Source of the DNA: Mycoplasma sp. CAG:956
GTDB taxonomy: Bacteria > Bacillota_I > Bacilli_A > RF39 > UBA660
Assembly (NCBI GenBank): GCA_000433475.1
Contig: HF993109.1
Coordinates: 62,001 to 126,000 of the forward strand
Length of the DNA: 64,000 nucleotides
Direction: 5' to 3'
The position numbers and the translations under genes were made by a program. Under the pieces are notes generated by a model that worked only from the letters and a program-made list of their open reading frames with translations, had not been told where the DNA came from and did not search any database. Shown here one piece after another: positions 9,262 through 17,479 of this stretch (the stretch's first letter is position 1; each line of letters opens with the position of its first letter).

Positions 9262-9897
9262 TTAAAAAGAATAAAGTAGGGTAATAACTCTTCCCTTTAC
9301 ACTTATAAAACCTTCTTCTTTTAAATATTTAAGTTCTCTTGTCATTGCACATCTATCAATAGCTAAATAATCGGCTAAATCTTGCCAAGTACTTTTAAGA
9401 TATATAATTTTTGAACGATTTTTTAAAGCTTCAATACGAAAGTATTCTAATAATTTATTACGAATAGTTTTTTGAGTTAGAATTTCAATTCTTTCATTTT
9501 TTAAAGTGTTTTTTTCTAAGGCTATCATTAATAAGTTTTTAATAAATTGGTTATAGTAGGTATATTTAATATCATTAATACCTAGAATAACATTATAATC
9601 TAACCAAAGTATTTTAGTATCTTCTCTAGTAATAATTTCATAGTCATTACTAAGTAAACTAGTTAAGGATGTACCTAGTATTTCTTCTTCATAAATGGTT
9701 TCTATAATAGTACGAGTACCATTATAGTCAATTCTTATAATATCAAGACTACCACTTAGTACAAGACCAATACTTTCTTTATCTTTAAAAAGATAGGCTA
9801 TGTTTACACCTTTTTGATATGTAAAGTTTGATGTTTCTAAAAGTTTTAATAATTTGCCTTTATTATTAGGAGTTATATCTTTGAAGAGTGATATCAT
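9262..9897 (-). CDS. Crp/Fnr-family transcriptional regulator
   Basis: 211 residues. Residues 1-115 form a cyclic-nucleotide-binding-type beta-roll (GLVLSGSLDI, then IYEEEILGTSLTSLL). A long dimer helix follows, then a winged helix with STWQDLADYLAIDRCAMTREL as the recognition region near 170. No Fnr-type N-terminal cysteine cluster is present, so the ligand is unknown. GAGGTG lies upstream of ATG 9897. It is divergent from nrdDG, with a perfect palindrome between them, which suggests it controls anaerobic dNTP synthesis and itself. Confidence 0.85.
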   Translation of the reverse strand: MISLFKDITPNNKGKLLKLLETSNFTYQKGVNIAYLFKDKESIGLVLSGSLDIIRIDYNGTRTIIETIYEEEILGTSLTSLLSNDYEIITREDTKILWLDYNVILGINDIKYTYYNQFIKNLLMIALEKNTLKNERIEILTQKTIRNKLLEYFRIEALKNRSKIIYLKSTWQDLADYLAIDRCAMTRELKYLKEEGFISVKGRVITLLYSF

Positions 9898-9938
9898 GTT
9901 TACACCTCACAATTAAAAATATAGCAAAAGTTTCAAAA

Positions 9939-9954
9939 TGTTGCAAGTGCAACA
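9939..9954. promoter_or_regulatory. 16-bp palindrome, candidate Crp/Fnr operator for nrdD
   Basis: tgttgcaagtgcaaca is a perfect 7-bp inverted repeat with a 2-bp centre. It lies between the divergent Crp/Fnr gene and nrdD, just upstream of an extended -10 (TGCTATATT, 9973-9981). Size and symmetry fit a dimeric Crp-family site, but the half-site TTGCA differs from the classic FNR TTGAT and CRP TGTGA. It does not match the NrdR box. The link to the neighbouring regulator is inferred. Confidence 0.55.
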
Positions 9955-10009
9955 AAATAATTTTAGTAATTATGCTATATTGGGTATGTTACGAAAGGAT
10001 ATTAAATGT

Positions 10010-12163
10010 ATGAAAGTAATTAAAAGAGATGGACACATGGTAGATTGGTGCCCAGAAAAAGTAGAAGCAGCTATAATGAAAGCTAATAATGAAGTTGAAG
10101 ATGAAGATCAAGCATCTGGCACTCAAATTAAAAATATAATTAAATATATCGAAAGACTAGGAAAGAAAAGAATTCTAGTTGAAGATATTCAAGATACAAT
10201 TGAAATGAAGTTAATGAGTATTGGTAAGTATGAACTTGCTAAGAAATATATAACTTATCGTTATACTAGAGAATTAGTAAGAAGAAGTAATACGACTGAC
10301 TTAGCTATTAAAGAATTAATTGATGGAGAATCAGAGTATTGGAATACGGAAAATTCTAATAAGAATGCAAAGATAGTAACTACGCAAAGGGATTATTTAG
10401 CAGGTATTACAAGTACTGATATTACTAGAAGATTTTTACTTCCTGAGGATATTGTAGCAGCTCATGATGCAGGAATTATTCATTTCCATGATGCTGATTA
10501 TTTTGCTCAAAATGCCCTACACAATTGTGATTTAATCAATTTAGAAGATATGCTACAAAATGGTACGAGTATTAATGGAGTTATGATTGAAAAACCACAT
10601 CGTTTCTTAACAGCAATGACTATTGCAACCCAGATTATTACGGCTGTTAACTCAAGTCAATATGGTGGTTGTACGGTAACACTTACACATTTAGCACCAT
10701 TTATTCGTTCTAGTCGTCAGTATTATGAGAAAAAATATAAAGAACGTAAACTTACCAAAGCCCAAATTGCTAAGTTTGTTGACGAAGATTTAAGAAAAGA
10801 AATTACTGATGGGGTTCAAACGTTTCAATACCAAATTAATTCGATGACTACTACTAATGGTCAAGCTCCATTCTTATCAGTATGTATGTATTTAGGAGAA
10901 ACAACGGAATATAAAGAAGAACTTGCCTTGTTAATTGAAGAGGTATTACGTCAAAGAATTCAAGGTATGAAAAATGAAAAAGGTGTTTATATAACTCCAG
11001 CTTTTCCTAAACTTTTATATGTTTTAGAGGAGGATAATATTCATCCAACAAGTAAGTATTATTACTTAACTAAGTTGGCAGCTGAGTGTACAGCTAAACG
11101 TATGGTTCCTGATTATATTTCTGAAAAAATCATGAAAGAAACTAAGATTGATAAAAACGGTAATGGTAATTGCTATCCTTGCATGGGATGTCGTTCATTC
11201 TTAACACCATATGTTGATGAGGCTGGTAAACCTAAATATTATGGTCGTTTCAATCAAGGCGTTGTTACTATTAACTTAGTTGATGTTGCTTTATCTAGTG
11301 ATAAAGATATGGATACTTTCTGGCGTTTGTTTGATGAAAGATTAGAATTATGCCATAGAGCTTTACAAATTAGACATAAGAGACTTTCTAAGGTTACTTC
11401 AGATGTTGCTCCAATACTATGGCAACATGGTGCTCTTGCAAGGCTTAAGAAGGGTGAATCTATTCATGATTTATTACATCATGGTTATTCAACTATTTCA
11501 CTTGGATATGCTGGGTTATATGAATGTGTTAAATATATGACTGGTAAGAGTCATACTGATGGAGCAGAAGGCAAAGAATTTGGTTTATCAGTAATGCAAA
11601 AAATGGTTGATAAGTGTAATGAATGGAAAAATGCTGAGGATATTGATTATTCAGTATATGGTACTCCAATTGAATCAACAACTTATAAATTTGCTAAATG
11701 CTTAAAAGAAAGATTTGGAGTTATTAAAGGTATTACGGATCGTAACTATATTACTAATTCATATCATGTACCAGTATTTGAAGAAATTGATGCATTCACC
11801 AAATTAAAACTTGAAAGTGAATTCCAAAAACTTAGTCCAGGAGGTGCTATTAGTTATATTGAAACACCTAACTTATCTAATAATCTTGATATTGTTTTAC
11901 AAGTAATGGACTTTATTTATAACAATATTATGTATGCTGAATTAAATACGAAGAGTGATTATTGTCATGAATGTGGTTATACTGGTGAAATTTTAATTGA
12001 TGATAACTTAGAATGGTATTGTCCAAACTGTGGTAATCGTGACCATGATAAATTAAATGTTGCCCGTCGTACTTGTGGTTATATTGGTACTAACTTCTGG
12101 AATAAAGGACGTACGCAAGAAATTAAAGAACGTGTAACACATATTGATAATAAGGATGCGTAA
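10010..12163 (+). CDS. nrdD: Anaerobic ribonucleoside-triphosphate reductase
   Basis: A 717-residue class III reductase that makes dNTPs without oxygen. An ATP cone opens the protein (MKVIKRDG, WCPEKVEAAI). The C-terminus has the zinc CHECG/CPNCG pair and the glycyl radical loop RTCGYIG, with the radical glycine at about 690. The start is ATG 10010, preceded by AAAGGAT; a longer frame back to 9938 would run through the palindrome and promoter. It is followed at 2-bp gaps by nrdG and dut, a nucleotide-supply operon. Its presence indicates anaerobic growth. Confidence 0.96.
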   Translation: MKVIKRDGHMVDWCPEKVEAAIMKANNEVEDEDQASGTQIKNIIKYIERLGKKRILVEDIQDTIEMKLMSIGKYELAKKYITYRYTRELVRRSNTTDLAIKELIDGESEYWNTENSNKNAKIVTTQRDYLAGITSTDITRRFLLPEDIVAAHDAGIIHFHDADYFAQNALHNCDLINLEDMLQNGTSINGVMIEKPHRFLTAMTIATQIITAVNSSQYGGCTVTLTHLAPFIRSSRQYYEKKYKERKLTKAQIAKFVDEDLRKEITDGVQTFQYQINSMTTTNGQAPFLSVCMYLGETTEYKEELALLIEEVLRQRIQGMKNEKGVYITPAFPKLLYVLEEDNIHPTSKYYYLTKLAAECTAKRMVPDYISEKIMKETKIDKNGNGNCYPCMGCRSFLTPYVDEAGKPKYYGRFNQGVVTINLVDVALSSDKDMDTFWRLFDERLELCHRALQIRHKRLSKVTSDVAPILWQHGALARLKKGESIHDLLHHGYSTISLGYAGLYECVKYMTGKSHTDGAEGKEFGLSVMQKMVDKCNEWKNAEDIDYSVYGTPIESTTYKFAKCLKERFGVIKGITDRNYITNSYHVPVFEEIDAFTKLKLESEFQKLSPGGAISYIETPNLSNNLDIVLQVMDFIYNNIMYAELNTKSDYCHECGYTGEILIDDNLEWYCPNCGNRDHDKLNVARRTCGYIGTNFWNKGRTQEIKERVTHIDNKDA

Positions 12164-12165
12164 AA

Positions 12166-12666
12166 ATGGCAAGATTTAATAAAATTCGTAAAATGGATAT
12201 ATCCAATGGTCCTGGAGTAAGAGTTTCTATCTTTTTCCAGGGCTGTCCCTTTCATTGTAAAGGATGTTTTAATAGTGAAACTTGGGATTTTACTTTAGGC
12301 AGTGAGTTTAATGATGAAACTATTAATAAGGTTTTGGAAGTAGCTAGTCCTCTCTATATTAAAGGTTTATCAATATTGGGAGGAGAACCTTTATATAAAG
12401 ATACAGTTGGAGCTACTATTAAATTATGTAAGGCTTTTAAAGAAAAATATCCTGATAAAAATATATGGCTTTGGACAGGCTTTACTTGGGAGACTATTGA
12501 AAATAAAGAAGTACTAGAATATTTAGATGTTTTAGTAGATGGTCAATTTAAAGAAGATTTACATGATCCTCGTCTTAAATGGTGTGGTTCAAGTAACCAA
12601 AGAGTTATTGACGTTAAAAAAAGCTTAAAAGAAGAAAAAGTCGTATTATATGAAAGTGAGAATTAA
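12166..12666 (+). CDS. nrdG: Anaerobic ribonucleotide reductase activating protein
   Basis: A 166-residue radical SAM enzyme that installs the glycyl radical on NrdD. The iron-sulfur motif is C27-x3-C31-x2-C34 in FQGCPFHCKGCFN, and SILGGEPL is the SAM-binding glycine motif. Length is typical. It begins 2 bp after nrdD. Confidence 0.95.
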   Translation: MARFNKIRKMDISNGPGVRVSIFFQGCPFHCKGCFNSETWDFTLGSEFNDETINKVLEVASPLYIKGLSILGGEPLYKDTVGATIKLCKAFKEKYPDKNIWLWTGFTWETIENKEVLEYLDVLVDGQFKEDLHDPRLKWCGSSNQRVIDVKKSLKEEKVVLYESEN

Positions 12667-12668
12667 AA

Positions 12669-13130
12669 ATGCAAGGAAGAGGATTTGAAATTGCAAAAGG
12701 GTATGAAGATAAAGATATTCATATTCCCGTAAGAAAAACGGCTAATTCAGCTGGTTATGATGTTGAGGCAGCCAGTGATATGGTAATACCACCATATAAA
12801 CCAGGAATAAAGCCTAGTCTAATTCCAACAGGACTTAAGGCATATTGCCAGCCAGATGAATTCATTATGCTAGTAAATAGAAGTAGCGGACCTAAAAAAG
12901 GTTTTATGATGAGCAACTCAATTGGTATTGTTGATGCTGATTATTATGGTAATGAATCAAATGATGGTCATTTCTATTTCCAATTTTGGAACTTTGGCGA
13001 GACTGATTTAGTTATTCATAAAGGCGATGTTATTGGTCAGGTAATATTTCAAAAATATTTAACTACTAATGATGATAATGCTACTGGTACTCGTACAGGT
13101 GGTTTTGGTTCAACTAATAAAAAAAATTAA
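12669..13130 (+). CDS. dut: Deoxyuridine 5'-triphosphate nucleotidohydrolase
   Basis: A 153-residue trimeric dUTPase that hydrolyses dUTP to dUMP, limiting uracil in DNA and feeding thymidylate synthesis. Motif 1 SAGYDVEA contains Asp31, motif 2 RSSGPKKG is at 71-78, motif 3 GIVDADYYG at 86-94 and the C-terminal motif 5 RTGGFGST at 142-149. It begins 2 bp after nrdG as the third gene of the operon and is followed by a strong hairpin. Confidence 0.93.
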   Translation: MQGRGFEIAKGYEDKDIHIPVRKTANSAGYDVEAASDMVIPPYKPGIKPSLIPTGLKAYCQPDEFIMLVNRSSGPKKGFMMSNSIGIVDADYYGNESNDGHFYFQFWNFGETDLVIHKGDVIGQVIFQKYLTTNDDNATGTRTGGFGSTNKKN

Positions 13131-13146
13131 TAAAAAAATAATATTT

Positions 13147-13190
13147 AAGTGGGATACTAATGTGATATATCATTTTATCCTACTTTTTTT
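13147..13190 (+). terminator. Terminator of the nrdD-nrdG-dut operon
   Basis: Stem aagtgggata (13147-13156) and tatcctactt (13176-13185) with one G-U pair, and a T-run to 13190. The loop itself holds a small palindrome, tgatatatca. Confidence 0.75.
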
Positions 13191-13300
13191 AAACGTTTAA
13201 TAAAACGTTTTCCCTTTCTAAGAAGGCTAAAAGTTGGTTATAATTTAGTCCTTCTATATATACTTATTACCAACTTAAGGCTTATTTCCTTCTTTTTTTT
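13191..13300 (+). ncRNA. Structured non-coding stretch with terminator-like 3' end
   Basis: The segment opens with two copies of the palindrome aaacgttt (13191-13198, 13203-13210). Then agaagg (13221-13226) can pair either with ccttct at 13250-13255 or with ccttct at 13288-13293. aagttggt (13231-13238) pairs with accaactt (13269-13276). Eight T's follow directly at 13293-13300. A nested hairpin before a U-run is a terminator, and the alternative pairing looks like an attenuator or a short regulatory RNA. It matches no riboswitch class I know. No gene starts within 200 bp downstream, so a stand-alone RNA is as likely as a leader. Confidence 0.4.
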
Positions 13301-13511
13301 AACAAATTTTTGCAAAAAAGAATGTTTTTTTAGCTTGTTTATTTTTAGTAAAATAAAAACTATGTTGAACAAATTTAAACTATTTTAATAACAATAAAAA
13401 ATAAATTATGGAAGTCTGCTTATATTTAAATATTTAGAAAATTATGATAATATTTGTCGAATCAAGTGTAAAAATATTAAGAAAATGCTATTATTTTAGT
13501 AGGTGATTAAG

Positions 13512-13616
13512 ATGAATTTAATGAATAATAATGCCTTATTTAATAGGTTAATTAAAGAAGTAGATGACTTAAGACTAGCAGTGTGTCTTGACAAGGCAAA
13601 GAAAAATAATATATAA
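13512..13616 (+). CDS. Small protein, 34 residues, unknown
   Basis: ATG 13512 to TAA 13616 encodes a 34-residue peptide (MNLMNNNALF, then IKEVDDLRLAVCLDKAKK). AGGTG at 13501-13505 gives a good ribosome-binding site, of a form also seen before other genes here. It ends 24 bp ahead of gpsB and could be cotranscribed with it. No recognised family. The sequence is compatible with an amphipathic helix. Confidence 0.45.
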   Translation: MNLMNNNALFNRLIKEVDDLRLAVCLDKAKKNNI

Positions 13617-13640
13617 TTAATCTTGTAGGAAGGGATAATT

Positions 13641-13973
13641 ATGAATAACAGTAAAATAGTTCTAACTACTCAAGATATAGTTAATAAGGAATTTACTATT
13701 GAACCAAAAGGTTTTAAACCACAGGAAGTAGACGGATTCTTAGATATAGTTATTAAAGATTATGTAGCATTTGATAAAGAGATTAAAAAGTTACGTAAAG
13801 AACTTGCTAGTTTAAATGAAGAAAATAGTCGTCTTCGTAGTGAGGTTAGAAGATTAAAAGACTTAGAAACAATTGCCCAGGAAGATAGTAAGAATCAAGT
13901 ACCTGTTAATAATGTTGACCTTCTAAGAAGAATTAGTCAATTAGAAAAGATTGTTTACGGTAAAAGTGAATAA
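13641..13973 (+). CDS. gpsB: Cell division regulator GpsB (DivIVA family)
   Basis: 110 residues. The N-terminal lipid- and PBP-binding domain reads TTQDIVNKEF then GFKPQEVDGFLDIVIKDY, followed by a coiled coil around 50-75 (LRKELASLNEENSRLRSEV) and a short C-terminal oligomerisation helix. GpsB shuttles peptidoglycan synthases between division and elongation in rods and cocci of the Bacillota. The gene order gpsB then RNase P RNA is the same as in Bacillus subtilis, which supports the call. Confidence 0.93.
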   Translation: MNNSKIVLTTQDIVNKEFTIEPKGFKPQEVDGFLDIVIKDYVAFDKEIKKLRKELASLNEENSRLRSEVRRLKDLETIAQEDSKNQVPVNNVDLLRRISQLEKIVYGKSE

Positions 13974-13987
13974 TTAATAATTAAAAA

Positions 13988-14346
13988 ATAACTTAGAAAG
14001 ACAAATGCTGGTATATTTATTATACTTGAGGAAAGTCCGTGCTTACATAGACCTGAAATGGCTATAGGGTTCGTTGCTAAGGCTAATAACCTTAGGCAGT
14101 TTTTAACTGACGGCGTCGAGATGACCTGTTAAATGGTTATATTAGACATAAAGTGCCAAAGAGACGAGTTACTTTAGAAATAAAGTAGGTGGAACGTGGT
14201 AAACCCCGCGAGTAAGAAATCCAAATTTGGTAGGAGAGTTTCTACAAAGGAAATAAACGGAGTAGAAAAGTTTATACATAATAGTATAGATTAGATAAAT
14301 ATTTGTCACTAGCATGCTAGTACAGAACACGGCTTACTAAGTTATT
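13988..14346 (+). ncRNA. rnpB: RNase P RNA, Bacillus (B) type
   Basis: The catalytic RNA of tRNA 5' processing. The universal GAGGAAAGTCC lies at about 14028-14038 and the 3' core acagaacacggctta at about 14322-14336. The 5' end aataacttag pairs with ctaagttatt at 14337-14346 to make helix P1. The T-run at 14344-14351 lets P1 double as the terminator. The location directly after gpsB is the conserved Bacillota position. Confidence 0.93.
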
Positions 14347-14376
14347 TTTTTAAATTTTAAAAGGAAGTGAATTATC

Positions 14377-14859
14377 TTGAACGGAATAGGCCTGATGCTT
14401 AGAGGTGCAAGAGAAGAAAATGGTGTATCCTTAGAAGAAGCAAGCGAAGATTTGAAGATTAAGCCCGCTATACTTTATAATATTGAAGAAGGTAATATGG
14501 GCTGCTTTAAAGATATCTTTGTGTTAAAAGATTATCTCAAGGATTATGCAAAATATTTGGGAATTGACCCAACCAAAACTGTCGATAAATTTAACGAATT
14601 TATGTTTGAAAAGACTAGTAAAATTCCTGTTGAAGAAATCGAAAAGAAAATAATGGAGAAAAATAAGGAAGAAGCATTACTAAAATCAAGAATAGCAAGC
14701 CCTTATACAGATACAAGCTATCGTTATAAGAAGAAAAGTATTGCACTACTTTATATATTAGTAATTGCCCTTGTTGCTCTTGTTATATTTTGGTCAGTTA
14801 AACAAGTAACAGTTGGTCGTATGGTAACAACTACGGCTAGCCAAGTAGAAGGAAGATAA
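14377..14859 (+). CDS. RodZ-like membrane protein with N-terminal HTH
   Basis: 160 residues: an HTH_25-type helix-turn-helix in the cytoplasmic N-terminus (LRGAREENGVSLEEAS, IKPAILYNIEEGN), a charged linker and one membrane segment at about 120-142. In RodZ this HTH binds MreB and the protein links the cytoskeleton to wall synthesis. The extracellular part is only about 18 residues, shorter than E. coli RodZ. The start is TTG 14377 with AAGGAAGTG upstream. It sits 2 bp before pgsA, as in many Bacillota. Confidence 0.75.
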   Translation: MNGIGLMLRGAREENGVSLEEASEDLKIKPAILYNIEEGNMGCFKDIFVLKDYLKDYAKYLGIDPTKTVDKFNEFMFEKTSKIPVEEIEKKIMEKNKEEALLKSRIASPYTDTSYRYKKKSIALLYILVIALVALVIFWSVKQVTVGRMVTTTASQVEGR

Positions 14860-14861
14860 CT

Positions 14862-15458
14862 ATGAATTTACCCAATAAATTAACTTTAGGACGTATCTTT
14901 TTATCAATAATTATTTTATTATTATTAGGTTGTCCTGTTTATATGTTTGGCTTTAGTTGGCCGGAGTATTTACTAGGTGGTAAAATCGTTATCAAACTTA
15001 ATTATATTATAGCGGGTATCTTATTTGTAATTGCCTCGCTAACTGATATGTTAGATGGAAAGATTGCCAGAAAATATAATATGGTAACGGATTTTGGTAA
15101 AATGATGGATGCCATTGCTGATAAAGTATTAGTTAATGGAGTTTTAATCCTTCTTGCTTATAATCATAATTTACCAGTAATTGTACCCGTAGTTGTTATT
15201 TTAAGAGACACAGTTGTGGATGCAATAAAGATGGCTAGCGGAGCAAAGGGTAAAGTAGTAGCAGCATCAAAAGCAGGTAAAGTTAAAACGGCTTGCATGA
15301 TGGTTGGCTTAACTTTAGTCTTATTTAGCAATATTCCCTTTGAATTCTTTGGAATAGGTGTTGGTAAAGGTTTAGTATTACTTGCCACTTGTTTATCAGT
15401 ATATTCAGGAATGGAATATTATATTGTTAATAAAGATTTAATTTTTAAAAACATTTAA
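14862..15458 (+). CDS. pgsA: CDP-diacylglycerol--glycerol-3-phosphate 3-phosphatidyltransferase
   Basis: A 198-residue membrane enzyme committing CDP-diacylglycerol to phosphatidylglycerol. The CDP-alcohol phosphotransferase motif is complete: D62, D65-G66-x2-A69-R70, G79, D83 and D87. Several hydrophobic segments surround it. It starts 2 bp after the RodZ-like gene and ends at a terminator ahead of murC. Confidence 0.92.
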   Translation: MNLPNKLTLGRIFLSIIILLLLGCPVYMFGFSWPEYLLGGKIVIKLNYIIAGILFVIASLTDMLDGKIARKYNMVTDFGKMMDAIADKVLVNGVLILLAYNHNLPVIVPVVVILRDTVVDAIKMASGAKGKVVAASKAGKVKTACMMVGLTLVLFSNIPFEFFGIGVGKGLVLLATCLSVYSGMEYYIVNKDLIFKNI

Positions 15459-15465
15459 TTTAGGG

Positions 15466-15492
15466 GGTACTTGTTTTAACAAGTATCTTTTT
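15466..15492 (+). terminator. Terminator after pgsA
   Basis: ggtacttgtt pairs with aacaagtatc around a 2-base centre, followed by five T's. murC begins 19 bp later with its own AGGAGGAG. Confidence 0.75.
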
Positions 15493-15510
15493 ATATTAGG
15501 AGGAGAATTT

Positions 15511-16812
15511 ATGAAGTATTTTTGTGTTGGCATTAAAGGAAGTGGTATGTCTACTTTAGCCCAAATTTTAAGTGATTTAGGACATACTGTAGCAGGTTAT
15601 GATGATAATAAAAATCATACATTTACGGAAGAAGGTTTAATAAAGAGAAATATTCCTATTTATTATGAGCAAACACATCCGATAGATAAAGAGATGATTG
15701 TAACGTATTCTAAAGCTTTTAGTCTTAATCATCCAGAATTAGTATTTTTAAAAAATGCTGGGTTGGAGTTTGTAGAATATAATGAACTTTTGGGAATGTT
15801 AACCAGGGAATTTGAGACCATTGGTATTTCAGGAACTCATGGTAAGACAACTACTTCGACTATGATTACGGATATTTTAAAAGATAAGGGAGTTAACTAT
15901 TTTATTGGTGATGGTTCTGGCTATGCTAAAAGGGATAATAAATTATTTGTTATTGAATCATGTGAATTTAAACGTCATTTCTTGTCTTATAGTCCTTATC
16001 TTGCAGTAGTTACTAATATTGAACTGGAACATACAGAGTGTTATTCAGGAATTGAGGATATTATTGAAACATTTAATAAGTTTGTAAATAAAGCAAAAAT
16101 TGTTGTAGCTTGCGGTGATGATATAAATGTTTGCAAACTTAAAACTAATAATAAAGTTTACCATTATGGTTTTAAAACCAATAATGATATTTATGCAACA
16201 AATATTATTATGAATGAGGCAGGTAGTGATTTTGATGTTTTCTATAATAAGAATTTTTTAGGACATTTTCATATGCCTTTAGTTGGTAAACATATGATTT
16301 TAAATGCTTTATGCAGTATTTTAGTTGGAATTTTATATAATGTTAATCTATTAACTATTAAAGATGCTTTAAATAACTTTACGACTCCTAAACGTCGTTT
16401 TAAAGAAACTAAAGTAGGAGATAATATCATGATAGATGATTATGCTCACCATCCAACAGAGATTCTAAAGACGATTGAAGCAGCTCGTATTAAATATCCA
16501 ACTAAAAAAATAGTAGCTATCTTTAAACCTAATACCTATTCTAGAACTTTAGCCTTAAAAGATGATTTTATTAAAGTACTAAGTATGGCTGATGAGACTT
16601 ATATAACTCCAATTGATTGTAACAGGGAGAAACAAAGTGATTACCCAAATATATCTAGTGATGATTTGGTTAGCAAAATACCTAATGGTCATTTACTTGC
16701 TAATGATGATATAACACCACTTACTAAATATCATGATACGGTTTTGGTATTTATGAGTTGTGCTAATATTTATACCTTAGAAGATAAATATAAAGAGACT
16801 ATCTGTAAATAA
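15511..16812 (+). CDS. murC: UDP-N-acetylmuramate--L-alanine ligase
   Basis: A 433-residue Mur ligase adding L-Ala to UDP-MurNAc, the first peptide step of wall synthesis. N-terminal GIKGSGMSTLA, P-loop GTHGKTTTS at 108-116, and the C-terminal segment MIDDYAHHPTEI characteristic of MurC-type ligases. AGGAGGAG precedes the ATG. It is bounded by terminators, so it is probably transcribed alone. Confidence 0.94.
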   Translation: MKYFCVGIKGSGMSTLAQILSDLGHTVAGYDDNKNHTFTEEGLIKRNIPIYYEQTHPIDKEMIVTYSKAFSLNHPELVFLKNAGLEFVEYNELLGMLTREFETIGISGTHGKTTTSTMITDILKDKGVNYFIGDGSGYAKRDNKLFVIESCEFKRHFLSYSPYLAVVTNIELEHTECYSGIEDIIETFNKFVNKAKIVVACGDDINVCKLKTNNKVYHYGFKTNNDIYATNIIMNEAGSDFDVFYNKNFLGHFHMPLVGKHMILNALCSILVGILYNVNLLTIKDALNNFTTPKRRFKETKVGDNIMIDDYAHHPTEILKTIEAARIKYPTKKIVAIFKPNTYSRTLALKDDFIKVLSMADETYITPIDCNREKQSDYPNISSDDLVSKIPNGHLLANDDITPLTKYHDTVLVFMSCANIYTLEDKYKETICK

Positions 16813-16821
16813 AGTATTTAG

Positions 16822-16857
16822 ATTCTTTAAGTTTAAATAACTTAAAGAATTTTTTTC
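16822..16857 (+). terminator. Terminator after murC
   Basis: A perfect 12-bp stem attctttaagtt / aacttaaagaat with a 5-base loop, followed by seven T's. Confidence 0.9.
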
Positions 16858-16872
16858 TTTTTTCGACAAATT

Positions 16873-16900
16873 TCGACAAATAACGCAACTAACCTATAAT
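16873..16900 (+). promoter_or_regulatory. Sigma-A type promoter for the 16922 gene
   Basis: -35 tcgaca (16873-16878), a 16-bp spacer and a consensus -10 tataat (16895-16900). The -35 lies in the second of two tandem copies of tttcgacaaa (16861-16880), which may also serve a regulator. Confidence 0.6.
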
Positions 16901-16921
16901 ATTATATAACTGGTGATAAAA

Positions 16922-17389
16922 ATGTTAGAGGAAGCATTAAAGGTATTTGGTTTAAATAATGTTTGTAGTTTAAAAGATTTAGATATTATTTATAAAAAGA
17001 TGGTAAGAAAAAATTATGAAGAAAACTTTCCCTATAATAAAGAAATAGGAGAGATGAATGTTAGAATCTATGAATGGGCTTATCAAATAATATTGCCATT
17101 TGCTCTTGGAAAAGAGTTAAATATTTTAAATAGTAGTTATCTTGATTTAGCAATTTTAAAATTATTAATTATTTTACAAAAGTTAGGATTAGATAAAAAG
17201 GAAGCTCAAAAATTATATAATTTTGATAAACTACTTGGATATAGAGAAACATTTTTTGATTGGTGTGTAGAAGAATTAATAAAAAAAGATATGATACCAT
17301 TAAGTGAGGTAAATAAGGGACTTTTAGAAGAATATTATACTTATTTAAAAGAAAATAATGGTTCTAAATTGGAACTTAAAAAAATTTAA
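16922..17389 (+). CDS. Hypothetical protein with J-domain-like N-terminus lacking HPD
   Basis: 155 residues from ATG 16922 (GGTGAT just upstream); a GTG at 16913 would add three residues. The first 60 residues (LKVFGL, SLKDLDIIYKKMVRKN, then IYEWAYQIIL) have the helix spacing of a DnaJ domain, but the HPD tripeptide that activates Hsp70 is replaced by YEEN. The rest is helical with no recognised domain. If truly J-like it could not stimulate DnaK in the normal way. The resemblance is by eye only. It sits alone between terminators. Confidence 0.55.
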   Translation: MLEEALKVFGLNNVCSLKDLDIIYKKMVRKNYEENFPYNKEIGEMNVRIYEWAYQIILPFALGKELNILNSSYLDLAILKLLIILQKLGLDKKEAQKLYNFDKLLGYRETFFDWCVEELIKKDMIPLSEVNKGLLEEYYTYLKENNGSKLELKKI

Positions 17390-17479
17390 TAATCAAGAAA
17401 AAACAATCAAGATCAAAAAGAGGATTTAAAATCTAAAAAACTATGATATACTAGTCATAGAAAGAGGTCTTGAGTTGAT

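Noticed and set aside
13131..13640. Possible riboswitch or T-box before gpsB
   Set aside because: No T-box UGGN, TPP, purine, SAM or FMN core could be found; kept only as an unclassified structured segment.
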